Shown here: in pieces, positions 39,746 to 50,125 of the stretch
Position numbering within the stretch: position 1 is the stretch's first letter
Layout: the number at the start of each line of letters is the position of its first letter
Assembly (NCBI GenBank): GCA_026413225.1
Contig: CM048557.1
Location: 70,856,987 to 70,920,986, forward strand
DNA length: 64,000 nt
Reading direction: 5' to 3'
DNA from: Otis tarda
Taxonomy: Eukaryota > Chordata > Aves > Otidiformes > Otididae
Made by a program: the position numbers and the translations under genes
Notes under the pieces: generated by a model
The model's input: only the letters and a program-made list of their open reading frames with translations
Told to the model about the DNA's origin: nothing
Databases searched by the model: none

Positions 39746-41710
39746 ACAGTGTGTATCTTCTACTGATACAGGCTGGAACAGTCCCAATTAAGTCAATGAG
39801 CCGTTTCCCAGCTGCCGTAAGCAGCGTGCTGTACATGGCTCTGCTGAAGTCGGCGTGGGCCTCCGTTGCCCTGAGGCAGGAGATACGCCGTCTGTCCCTA
39901 CCCGCCTCCAGAAGCCTCTCCAGCAGCCGTGGGCAGCCCTGGGGTTTGGCCAAGGCTCACCCGTGGGATGCTCTCAGGAGGGTCCAAGGCACCTGAGGGA
40001 CACAGTCCCAGCTGGACAGCCGTCGTGCTCCTCGGCTGGTCTGTCACCCAGCCGGCTGTGGTACAACATTGGCAGCTGTACACAGCTGAACCCTGACAGC
40101 AGGGTATCTTCTAAACGCTGCCAGATAAAATGTCACCAGGTCTGCTCATGACTGAAGCCATCCACCCACTTTTCCTTTTAGACCTTTCCCCATCTCCTGG
40201 AGCTGGCAGAGATGCTACAGCCCCATAGGGATGTAGGACACAACGATGTAGGCTCCACAAATGGAAAGGGAGAAATGGGGAGCAGTAGATGTCATGTCTT
40301 CTCATGCCCAGCCCGGTGCAACCCCCATCGAGCTTTGTCCACAGGACACTCACCAAACTGCGGGATGTCCTTCCCATACCAGGCTGGTGCTGAGGGTGCT
40401 CCGTGATGGCCCAGCCAGGCACCCTGGGAGCCCAGGAAGGCTCCGTCCAGGACAACGCGGGTCCCGGGCAGCAAAAGGCAGCGCAAACACTGCGCTAGTT
40501 ACGGCTGAGCAGAGGCTCCAAGAAAGCGATTTTAACAGCCGGCAATTAAGTGACAAAGAGAGGATTAGGACATCAGCTGCAGGTCGAACAGCAGGAGCAG
40601 CGGGACAAGACATAAAAACAGATCTTAATTTTGCATCAACGTGTTCTAAAGGGAAGTGTTGGTGCCCCAGCATTGATGTGGCTGTGACCCAGTCCCAGGG
40701 GAGGCAGCCTTCCCATTGACTTGTCTCCACAGTTCCTCTTCAAACACGTACTTCATAAAGCCTCGTTAAAAAGGAGATGCACAGTTTCCATTGGCCTTAC
40801 AGTTCCCTACTCTCCAGACAATTTTTCCAGCGAGTGAATTTTTGTGCTATGTAAGCCTGTGGGCACCTCCATCCCTTTGCTGTAGCTATATATCAACCGA
40901 TAAAATCATACAAGCCATTTCGGGCGCATTTAATGCAAAACTGGGCCAGCCCAGCAAGCAAGGGCTGCTGTGCACCAAGGCCTCGGAGCACGGCTGGTCA
41001 CAGCGGCTTCCTGAGCGCAAGGCAGCCCTGAGGGGAACCCTCCCCTCATGCCAGCTGCTTCTACTCGGGAAATAAACCTTGCTGTGGCTTTAATTCTTTT
41101 TCTTTTTTCACCTGAAATGCTCCCGTACCGCATGTCTTTAACAGAGAGGGACATGTCCTCCGTGATCTCTGTGGGTAAGGGTTTTTAAAAATACATCAGG
41201 CTTAACATCAATAGCAGAGAGGCAGTCACACTAATAAATCCATGGGCACTAAACCAAGGATTATTTTTATCTGGCTGAGATCCTGATTTTTATTTTAAAA
41301 TGTTCTTCAACAGCAAAACCGAAGAACGATGTCATCACCAAACAGGAGTCCTACAGCTACAGAAAGCAGAGACGTCAGAGAAGGTAATGTACGGGAGAAA
41401 ACACAGCAGAACAACAAACGCTGAACGACTCATTCTGAGGAGCAGCTACTGGAAACTGTTTTCGTGGAACTGCCCCAGTTCCTGTAAATCCCCATGCTCT
41501 GCAGAGCACCAGGTCAGGAGTCCTTCTCTTCACCTCCCAGTTTGTCCGAGCAGCCTGGTCTCACTCCAAAGGCAGCCCGGACCCTGCGGGACCTCTGCGG
41601 GGCTCTCCTGGCCTTAACTACGCCTTCTTATTTTTTTTTTTAACGAGCAAAAGACACTCAGGGAACAAAAAGTATCCTGGAGAATGAAAGCAACAACTTA
41701 GTACATTACT

Positions 41711-41782
41711 ATGGAATGGAATGGAATGGAATGGAATGGAATGGAATGGAATGGAACGGAATGGAACGGAATGGAACGGAAC
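41711..41782 (+). repeat. (GGAAT)n array, about 14 units
   Basis: ATGGA units repeat head to tail for about 72 bp; the right half carries GGAAC variants (GGAACGGAATGGAACGG). The array lies exactly at the 3' tail position of the adjacent minus-strand CR1, where ATTCTATG units normally occur. It is therefore probably an expansion of that tail. Confidence 0.93.
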
Positions 41783-41890
41783 GTTTCCATTGGAAGGGAC
41801 CTAAACTGATCATCTAGTCCAACTGCCTGGCCGATTCAGGGCTGACCAAAAGTTGAAGTACATCATTCAGGGCACTGTGCAATACTACAG
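41783..41890 (-). mobile_element. CR1 retrotransposon 3' end, reversed
   Basis: TTGGAAGGGACCTAAACTG, then ATCATCTAGTCCAACTGCC and TCAGGGCTGACCAAAAGTTG, match the reverse complement of a CR1 subfamily 3' region. The copy is strongly 5'-truncated, fading out near 41890. Its 3' tail is replaced by the GGAAT array to the left. Confidence 0.85.
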
Positions 41891-42175
41891 CTATTTCCTT
41901 CTCCCGCGGTCTCTGTGCCAGCTCGGTTTGCCAGCACGACGCAGCCTCACCGCAACGCAGAGCTGGGCACCGGCAGAGCACTGCCTGAACCCAGCGTGAT
42001 GGACGCTGCTGGCTGGTCCTGAAAACGTGAGCATCGTACCATTGTGCACCCAGAAACGTGTTGGGTTTGTACAGAGACTGGACAGGAGCACAGAGAGCAT
42101 TCAAGGGATCCCTCTGAAGTTTCTCAAAGTGGTTTGCTTTTGTTTCATTTTCAGTTATTGGAGTTCATTTTCCAC

Positions 42176-42305
42176 AGAACCGTAGAATCATAGAATATAA
42201 TCGTAGAACAGATTGAGTTGGAAGGGACTGTTAAAGGCCATCCAGTCCAACCCCCCGGGGACATCTCCAACCAGCTCAGGTTCTCAGAGCCCCATCCAAC
42301 CATTC
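42176..42305 (-). mobile_element. CR1 retrotransposon 3' end, reversed
   Basis: The tail reads ACCGTAGAATCATAGAATAT, then GAGTTGGAAGGGACTGTTAA, CATCCAGTCCAACCCCCC and CAACCAGCTCAGGTTCTCAG, all in CR1 order on the minus strand. It is 5'-truncated, and identity is lost after CCCCATCCAACC. It lies only about 290 bp from the preceding CR1 but has a different sequence, so it is an independent insertion. Confidence 0.88.
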
Positions 42306-45129
42306 AGTTGTCCCTGAACTCACGTTTATTTTTGTGTGGTCAGACCATCCTTCAGCTGAATGCCCAATCCTTCCTTAAAGGCATGAACAGCAGCCTGTAC
42401 TTCAGCGGAACTCTCCTATGCTAAAAGTTAAGCATCCATCATGGGTCAGCACCCGAGCGCTTCAAAGTGATCAAAATAAGGTGAGGGAAGAAAGAGCTGG
42501 ATCTTCTCAGTTGAGACGTCCTCAAACTACCTAGCAGCTAAGAGATGAGAGACTTTGAATGCAGAAAAGAGCAAGCCAGACCTCAAATAAGAAATCCACA
42601 CCGCACCGCCAAGTGAGTTGGCCATTTGCCACCAGCATGGCACTTGCAACGGCAGAACGTGACGGCCAGGAGATCCGATGAGCGTCACACATCCGTTAGA
42701 CACCTCTCCCAGCCTGTCCCTGTACACCCGCTACGCATGCCTTCCCAGGGCGACGGGGCTAACCGCGCAGTCGGGGGCTGGGTTTTCTTTTTTTCACTTT
42801 TTTAAAACGTTGCCGGACTTTGCAGCGGGGTGAGTCACACAGGACCGCTTCAGGCAGGGCCGGCTGACCCCGCACGATGCCCGCCGTGGCGGTGGCCTGC
42901 GGCTGTGCCGAGAGCTGGGCTTGCCCAAGATTCTATCAGAAGAATTAAACTTTGCAGGCAGCAGCTTTGCCGAGCAGGAAGAAAAAGTGAAAATAGCTTA
43001 TGAATTGAGAACACACCTGCATTCAACACCGTGCCTCTTCTCAACAGAAAATACCCTCCTGCACCCGAGATGCCTTTTCTGATTAAAGTTTTTGAAGCTG
43101 GCACACTCCTGTAATACATTTTGATGAAATTCCATTCTCCAGTGAAATCGTTGTACTGGATAACTTCCAGGCAAGAGCAGCACAAAGACTGTTAATCAGG
43201 TTCAGGAGAATATAGAGTGACGACAAAACCAGCATTAACTCACCATGGCAGGCAGTCCAAAATTCATGGTTCACAGAGAACAAACTTGTTCTTGAGAGCA
43301 GAATTACAAAGATACAAAAACAGAAAAAAAAATATATATGTCCTGAAAGCCAGAACTTAAGTGATTCCTTTCGTATCGCTCTACTCTCAACTGACACCAG
43401 GTAACTGGGGCTTTTATTCATAGGAGTAGAGATTGAAATCCATCTTGTCTTGTGTTGACAGCAAAAATGACTTAAAATCTGCACCCCAGCACTGGAGCCT
43501 GGCTGACTCCTCCACACTCCTCCCGCGCTGTGCCGAAGTGGAGGAAAATGCCCCATCTCCTGCTAAAATCCCTGCTTTTCCCAGAGCCTGGAGCCAGCAG
43601 GCTGGAGGGGTGGTAGAAGGAGGAGGCGCTGAGGAGAGGGACAGCTGGGGACACTTTCGAATGCCCGATCTCAGCCGCATTTCCACCCGCCAATGGGGAC
43701 AGCTCCCCGACTCGTCAGCAGCCGCTGTCAGGCTTGATGCGCGTGCCCTGCTCCGCTGCCGCGGCCGGGCGGCAATGGCACGCGGTAACTTCGGAACGAC
43801 GCCAGCCGGCCTGCGTAAAATCAGAGTTACTGCGGGCGAGACTGATCTCGTTCAGTGGCGCGTCACTGGGCTGTGTCTCAGCTAGGCGCCCGTCCCTTCT
43901 CCTGTTAGGGCATTGGTACCTACATCTCTCCTACATTTAGATGAAGGTTTAAACTGGGGGTGGAGAACTTGGAATTGGCCAGTAGAAGACAGGTTTTAAG
44001 GCAGAGAAGCACCAGATCCTGAGCTGTAAGGGTCTGCAGGGAGTTAGTACTTTATCAGCGTCCCAGAGAAAATGTATCTTGGGTTGAACTACACCACTTC
44101 CTTCTGTGTTTTGAACTTCTATTTTTGTGCTATTTTGAATCTCTTCAAGGGCAAGAACATGCACTGATGAGGCTCTTGAGGTGCTACAAAAATGTGAATT
44201 CAGAAAATCAGAGAATAGATGCGAAAAACCCAGCTTTAGGAAGAGACAGACAAATTTTCCAATTATCTTCTCTATAAATGATCGGTAACTTGCTGATAAA
44301 TGGCTCTGCTTGACGTTGGCAGCATTGATGAATGGCTTATGCCAGAAAATATGAAGATTGATGCATTGTTCAACCCTAAACTAAACATATAATGCTGACG
44401 TTAATTCACGGGTAGGCCCTCCAACCTGGATCTCGTCAGCATATATAATTCAACATGTTGCTTCATGAATTTTACAAACACGGCACAAAGTTGCTAATGG
44501 GGTGGCTTAAATTCTGTTAACATTAATTTAATCTCTTTGGTTTCTCTTTAAACATGCATTTAAAATTTTAATCACTGCAAGAAAGATTTTAATAAAATAC
44601 TATGTTAATGAAATATGTGAAAGAGCTATTGAAAGAAATAATTCTTAAAAAAACTGCAGGAAAGAAAAAAGAAAGACGCTAAGTTGAACCGGCATAGAAA
44701 CATAGCCAGTGTGCTATTTAAAGACCAAGGCAAAGCACATGTGTGTTCTAGGGTGGCATGATTTTTAAAGGCTCTTTTTTGTACTAAATATTTGTTAGTG
44801 GGATTAATTAGGGCAGTAAGCTTAGAATTGTTTCCAGCTCTATCATTTCTATTTTCACTCTTTACCTGCTCTGCAACAGTTCTCCCTCTCTTAAGCACGG
44901 CCACATTGCTCTGGTCTGGTCACCGCAATGCCCATGCTTCGCTGGCTGATCCCAGGGCAGCCCCATCACGACACCCTGCTGTGCTGTCCTGTAAGCTGGC
45001 TGCTTTCACTGACTTACCTGTGGAGAGCAAGCTTCGTTTCCTTTTTCTTTATTACCCACCAAATGGTGAGGGAAACCATGTCCTGGGAGAGCAAATGCCA
45101 TTCAACTCAGTTTGGCTTTGAGGAACAAG
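42306..45129. other. Unique non-coding DNA with a strong AT-rich block
   Basis: No supported gene. A CpG-dense patch lies at about 43735-43850. The stretch at about 44200-44660 is AT-rich, CpG-poor and non-repetitive (listed separately as a possible regulatory block). No repeat family is recognised between the CR1 at 42.2 kb and the LTR at 45.1 kb. Confidence 0.55.
44200..44660. promoter_or_regulatory. Candidate conserved non-coding block
   Basis: About 460 bp of CpG-poor, AT-rich but complex sequence carry TTAATTCACGG, ATATAATTCAACATG, GTTAACATTAATTTAATC and ACATGCATTTAAAATTTTAA. No tandem unit, transposon signature or open frame explains the composition. It is among the most enhancer-like stretches in the window by eye. 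There is no direct evidence of function. Confidence 0.22.
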
Positions 45130-46068
45130 TTTTCGTGGTTTAACCCCAGTCAGCAATTCAGTACCACGCTGCTGCTCACTCACCCTCCATCTACCCAGCA
45201 GGACATGGGAGAGAATTGGGCAGAAAGGTTTTCCTTTTCGTGGGTTGAGATGAAGACAGTTTACTAGGATAGTAGAGATTATAATAATAACAAAATATAA
45301 GGATACTGATACAAAACGTACACTTTCTCACCACCTGATGACCTGATGACCGATACAGCCCATCCTGAGCAGCGATCACAGAAATGAAAATCAAAAACAA
45401 TCATGGAATGATCCCAAGCAGCAAGAGAAAGAGCAAGACAGAGAGCTGCCCGTCGGCCAGCCCCCACTGATACACTGAGCATGCCATCTATGGTACGGAA
45501 TACTTCCTTTGGCCAGTTTGGGTCAACTGTACTGGCTGTACCCCTCCCTGCACCTGCACATCAGTGAAACCTAGGAAGCTGAAAAAAGTCTTTGGTCTCT
45601 TTAGCAACAACTCACAACATCAATGTACTATTAACTTTCTTCACATACCAGATCCGGTACTAAATCCAAAACAAGCAGCTACTGGGAAGAAAGTTAGCTC
45701 CAATTTCTTCCAATACCTCAAGGGGGCCTACAGGAAAGATGGGGAGAGGCTGTTCAGTAGGGCCTGTTGCGATAGGACAAGGGGTAATGGGTTTAAATTA
45801 GAAGGAGGTAGGTTTAGATTAGATATTAGAAAAAAATTTTTTACAATGAGAGTTGTAGAGCACTGGAACAGGTTGCCCAGAGAGGTGGTGGATGCCCCAT
45901 CCCTGGAAATGTTCAAGGCCAGGCTGGATGAGGCTCTGAGCAACCTGATCTAGTCAGGGATGTCCCTGCTTCTTGCAGGGGGGTTGGACTAGATGACCTT
46001 TGAAGGTCCCTTCCAACTCTAACCATTCTATGATTCTATGGTTCCATCCCAGGCGAAACCAGAACGCA
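45130..46068 (+). mobile_element. Solo LTR of an avian endogenous retrovirus, split by a CR1
   Basis: The left end, TTTCGTGGTTTAACCCCAGT, and the right end, CCCAGGCGAAACCAGAACGC, match the ends of the same LTR family as the element at 4.6 kb. Internal landmarks appear in order: GTACCACGCTGCTGCTCACT, TTCGTGGGTTGAGATGAAGA, CTGATACACTGAGCATGCC, GGTACGGAATACTTCCTTTG, GGCCAGTTTGGGTCAACTG and GAAGAAAGTTAGCTCC. Between 45705 and 46040 the LTR is interrupted by a CR1; removing it would restore the expected spacing to CCAGGCGAAACC. No retroviral genes flank it, so it is a solo LTR. It is closer to the family consensus than the 4.6 kb copy. Confidence 0.85.
45705..46040 (+). mobile_element. Young CR1 3' end inserted into the LTR
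   Basis: The insert starts at TCTTCCAATACCTCAAGGGG, runs through the end of CR1 ORF2 to its stop (GAGCAACCTGATCTAG), and continues through the 3' region to ATTCTATGATTCTATG. It differs from the copy at 60.9 kb at only about nine positions by eye over some 335 bp. Because it lies inside the LTR, it must have inserted after the LTR. Short TCCA-like sequence occurs on both sides, consistent with little or no target-site duplication, as is typical of CR1. Confidence 0.95.
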
Positions 46069-46892
46069 GGTAGAAGAAAGATCTTCTGCAAGGTCCTTCA
46101 CAAAAGCACAACCAACAGAAGTTGCCAGGACTCAAAGAATGAACTTTTTAGAGAGCACACCTCCAAAGAATGGGGCCTGCCCATGCAGCAGAGCTTGCTT
46201 GGTCTTCTCCGTCAACAGGAGCAGCCGCAAAGAGGCTCGTCCCTGCCATATAGAGCTGCAGACACATTTATGTCTATCATCTCCTGTGACCTCCAAATCT
46301 GTGTAGCAGTCAGAAATAACATTTGCTTTTCATTTTCCCTCCCTCCTGGAGGTGTCCCTAGGTGCGCAGGTGCTCCCTGCTGCCTTAGCCTGGGGACAGG
46401 AGCCAGTACGTACAGCGAGCGACTGCAAAGATGCGCACACCTCGTAACGTCAGAACAGACCCCTCTCCAAGTCAGCCCACGAGAGCAACCGCAGAAAAGT
46501 GACACCGGATCCCAGCCTTCACGCAACTCCCTCCCCCGTGCCGCTGACCTAAGGTTCAGCCCAAAGCTTCCCACACAACCAAGCTCGCCATCGTACGAGC
46601 ACACCACGCAACGCTCTGCTTGTGCTAGCAGCGCACGCCAGGTCTGAAGGCAAAGCCCGGACTAAGCGCTTGTACCGGGACCCGGCAGCTTAGGGGGGAG
46701 CCCACCTTCCTCTCGGCTTGGACAGCTGGGGGAGAAAGACCCGCTTCTGCAAGCACAGTGAACAACGCAGAGTACTCCACCCTCCAGTTTCTGCCTGCCT
46801 TTTCAAACAGCCTGCAAGTCCTGCCAGGCCGTAAAAGACTTGGGAAACCACGGCTCGCTCAAGGCAGAAGTGATATCGCCCGCGGTCCATGG

Positions 46893-46925
46893 AGCCCAGC
46901 TGAAGCCCAGCTGAAGCCCAGCTGT
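46893..46925 (+). repeat. 11-bp unit in three tandem copies
   Basis: AGCCCAGCTGA is repeated three times without a gap, the last copy ending in T instead of A. It is a small recent slippage or unequal-exchange product. Nothing suggests function. Confidence 0.85.
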
Positions 46926-47139
46926 ACTCCTGCCACAAAATAATCCGGGGACCAGGCCCCTCCGCACGGGCGAGCCAGCCCCCCTCCCTCGCCGTCGTGT
47001 CCTCCCTCATGACCGTCGCGCAGTTCGCACGGGGCTCAGCAGCCAGGACAGCGAGGCCGTGAGTCACCGTCACGGCCAGCCGGCCTCGGGCAGCCTGGCA
47101 CCAGCGCGGGGGAGGCTGCCATGACCTATTTCAGAGCGC

Positions 47140-47290
47140 ACATCCCATTTCTGCACTCGTTATTGCGCCATTAACATTTTAATGCAAAAATAAGCTTATT
47201 GCCTGCGGTAACGCTCTGCCACATTATTATATAAAGGGTCCATATTAAGTAATAAGGTGGTTAACACACATTCATTCGTTCATGGATCGG
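47140..47290. promoter_or_regulatory. Candidate conserved non-coding block
   Basis: The sequence switches abruptly from CpG-rich to a complex AT-rich block containing GCGCCATTAACATTTTAATG, AAATAAGCTTATTGCC and CACATTATTATATAAAGGGT. It includes a TATATAAA-like box near 47228, but no transcript can be assigned. It resembles short conserved enhancer cores, and only cross-species comparison would confirm this. Confidence 0.2.
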
Positions 47291-49244
47291 GACTTACTCT
47301 TCCTTCTGAAGAAACAGGTGCGTGCTGTGTGAGGATGTGGGATGCAGGGAGGCATGAGAGGAGGGAACCGTAGTGCCTGATTCCCGATGGGAAGGGATCC
47401 AACCTTTCACTGACACAATATTAACATGGCAAAACAAACGATGCTTCAGAAGCACGAAGCTGTCGCACCTAATCCTGAAGTAATGAGCAAAGAAGATAAA
47501 GGCCTGCCAAGCAAAAACTTCCTTTCTCCCTCGATAAATCACGTTCGTCAGCACACAAGGTACCAAGGGATGCTGAGAATTATGCAGCACAATTTGCATA
47601 GCGTGCACCTCTCAGCTGGTGTAAATCCGTACCGCTGGGGCGGTAAACGGAACACAACGGCAGCGGGCAGGAGAGAGAAATACAGCAGCTGCAGGATTTG
47701 CAGAAACGTAGCCACAGCTCAAGCCTAGACAAACCAGGAATAGCACAAACCCCATGTCAAGGCAGCGAACACGAGTCCTAGCGCATCTGTCCATCCCCAG
47801 TCTCTCCCACGGACGTCCCCAGCCGCAGGAGCAGTGGGTCCCGCGGGAGCGGTGCTCGCTGGCGGGTGCACCCCGGTACGGCTGCGGCGCCCGGGAAAAC
47901 ACGGCTCCACCTCTCCCTCGCTGGAAAAAGAGGAAATTGCACGGGCACTCAGCCACACACAGCTGTTGAAAACACGATTAAAGAGAACTGCGCAAGGAAA
48001 ATCTCCAAAACCTGCATTAAATCAAATCAAACCAGCTGAAATGAGAACATCTGAGTGGGGGATGGCTGGGAGCGCGTAGTGCGCCTCGCAGAAACATGAA
48101 GGTTGCATTTGCACAGCGCTTCCCCAGAATATTCATGCCATGTGCTTTTATTTATTTTAAATTACTTTTTTTATTTTACTGACCTTTTTCCAGACTAAGG
48201 ATGAAAAACACTGAAATATTGGAATATCTGGCAGAATAAAAAGTCTTGCTTTTCCTCATTTGAATACAGCTTCAGATAAATATTGGCAACAACATTAGCG
48301 CACCAATGGCAACGGCATAGTGAGTGCTTTGTGAGCTTTGCACGACTTTTTGTTGCTCTCCAGTTATTTATTTGTTAGACAACATCGTCTGTACCTGGGC
48401 ACACTCAGAAGTGCTGAAGTTCAAAGACAAACCCTTCAGGCTGTGCTGTGAAGGAAACCTTTCTTTTTTATGAACAGGCAGATTGAAATGATCTAAGGTG
48501 GTCCTGGATGTATGGGGTGGCCCCACCGCTTCGCCTGGGAAAGCAAAGGGCACATTTCTGAGGCGCTCTCTCTGCCTCGCAAACTCGTAGCAGCACAGTG
48601 CCCATTCTGCCGGACAGGAACGGGTTGGTGCACGCACAGTTTGCAATACGCAAAGTCAGTACGTCACCAACACGGACCGAGCATATGGGAAGCATCTCCG
48701 TTATTAAAAGTGACTGCACGATCAGCTAGTGCAAGCGTCCACAAAGTACTGAGAGAGATTTTGGGGGAGCTGTCCTTACGCGCACCGCATCTGCCCCCAC
48801 CGCAGCAGAGCCGGAGAGGCTGCTCGGGGCAGAGCTCACACTAGGGTTACCCTTGGCTTTTGCAAGATTGCCTTCCGCAAAATTGTCCTTTCCAGGTGTT
48901 TCACACTGTAGCATTTGAGCCACTGAACAGACAATTTGCTTTAAAATACAATTATTCCGAATAATAGCCATTTTTGCACAGGCAGAAAGTTCAGATTTCC
49001 AGATGAGCTGGTACATCTTTGCCTCCCAAGTGAAGATGATTTGGATGCACACCAACGATGCCATGGCATGTAGGGCTGTGTTAGGCACAGACTGAAGACA
49101 AATTGCATGTAATCTCAAAAATTTGCAGGCATGAATTACTGAAACCGCAGCTTTTCCTGCTCAGGCACACAATCCGTTAGCAAATGTCGCTGGCTGGTAC
49201 TTTGCGGTATCTAGTGTTGCAATCAGCCGCACGGGAGGAAACCT

Positions 49245-49500
49245 GTAAATTATGTTACAGCAATTAATACATACTTATAAGGTTTGTACAAAATTGTTGA
49301 ATGAATTATAATACAGGAAGCACATGTAGTAAGCCAAACAATGGAACTTCATGAATATTTAACTCTTGTAATTTATTTAAAGTAGTAAAGACATAGCATA
49401 CGGTCACCTTCAGAACACCAGTTAAGATGAAGCATTATCCCTCTTAACAATCTTATTTAGTTTTAAGAGACTCAGTAAATTATGTTCCTGTAATTAATTC
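49245..49500. repeat. Imperfect direct repeat in AT-rich block
   Basis: GTAAATTATGTTACAGCAAT (49245 onward) and GTAAATTATGTTCCTGTAAT (49475 onward) share a 12-base core followed by a common AATTAAT, about 230 bp apart. The surrounding DNA is AT-rich and non-repetitive. The pair could be duplicated transcription-factor sites or the trace of an old local duplication. Confidence 0.45.
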
Positions 49501-49996
49501 TTTTATCCAAATAAATGGGAGGAAAAGGGGCCCAAACACTGGACTACCGCTGCTTTCTCAGAGCCAAGGGAACACGCGCAGCAATCTCAGGTGGGACCGT
49601 TTGCTCGGCCTGACGCCTTGCCTTCCTTCATCGCTTCCCTCTGGTTATTCGGTATTTGGGTTACAGGGTCACTGTGGAGGGCGCTGCCGCCGGTCGCGCT
49701 GCTGAGCCTCTCTAAGGTGCATCGGGACACCAGCTGCTCTGGGAGTGGGAGCCAGGCAGAGCAGGGGGTCCCCACTCCTGGGCCCTCAGTGGTGGGGCAC
49801 GCAGCTTTGGGTGGGGAGGGGGCTGCTTCGTGCTTCCTGCTGGTCGAGCAGGCTCCTGTCCCACGCCCAGCTGGGCACCATGCGCACCCACCAGCACCCT
49901 CCTCAGGAGGTGCACCCGGGGGCCTCAGCGATGCTCTCAGCCCCCGCGGATGCTGACGTCTCTCCTATGGCCACAGCCTCTGTCTCTGGGCTTAAT

Positions 49997-50024
49997 CACA
50001 AGTGTGATTAACTGTCTGGCTTAG
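49997..50024 (+). repeat. 28-bp direct repeat, copy 1
   Basis: CACAAGTGTGATTAACTGTC followed by TGGCTTAG occurs here and again at 51694-51721 with one mismatch. Similarity stops abruptly on both sides. This copy is preceded by CTTAAT, so AATCACAAGTGTGATT forms an imperfect palindrome here that the second copy lacks. Confidence 0.85.
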
Positions 50025-50053
50025 TCCTGGCCTGCAGAGGCCAAACCTTTAGA

Positions 50054-50125
50054 GTCACAGAATCTTTAAGGTTGGAAAAGACCCCCAAGACCATCAAGTC
50101 CAACCGTCAGCATCAAGTCCAACCG
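50054..50125 (-). mobile_element. CR1 3' end fragment, reversed
   Basis: The sequence reads AGTCACAGAATCTTTAAGG, then TTGGAAAAGACCCCCAAGAC and CATCAAGTCCAACCGTCAGC, the reverse complement of a CR1 subfamily distinct from the young copies. The CATCAAGTCCAACCG segment is present twice in tandem, a small internal duplication. Only about 70 bp are recognisable. Confidence 0.82.

Larger units (their letters stand above)
32318..41710. other. Unique non-coding DNA, about 9.4 kb
   Basis: No supported gene. The AT-rich block at about 33780-34060 is followed at once by a sharp CpG cluster (34069-34190, listed separately). GC-rich blocks at 36960-37120 and 37910-38510 carry several mutually overlapping open frames of up to 213 codons on both strands, which argues against any being real. 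An AT-rich, non-repetitive stretch at about 39290-39740 looks like regulatory DNA. An A run lies at about 35920-35932. Confidence 0.55.
46069..49996. other. Unique non-coding DNA with AT-rich blocks
   Basis: No supported gene. GC-rich sequence at about 46640-47110 contains an 11-bp triplicate (46893-46925). It is followed by AT-rich, enhancer-like sequence at about 47140-47290. Further AT-rich blocks lie at about 48110-48310 and 49220-49520. A 215-codon frame at 46000-46647 starts inside the CR1 tail and LTR and is considered spurious. Confidence 0.55.

Noticed and set aside
41711..41782. GGAAT array as pericentromeric satellite
   Set aside because: The unit resembles human satellite II/III, but the array is only about 72 bp and sits on a CR1 tail, so a local microsatellite is the simpler explanation.
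45564..45953. 129-codon frame on the plus strand with reverse-transcriptase-like tail
   Set aside because: It is a chance fusion of LTR sequence with the CR1 ORF2 end; the CR1-like residues come from the inserted retrotransposon fragment.
46000..46647. Longest open frame in the window (215 codons, plus strand)
   Set aside because: It begins inside the CR1 3' tail, crosses the end of the LTR and continues into unique DNA, so it cannot be a gene. The translation has no recognisable domain.
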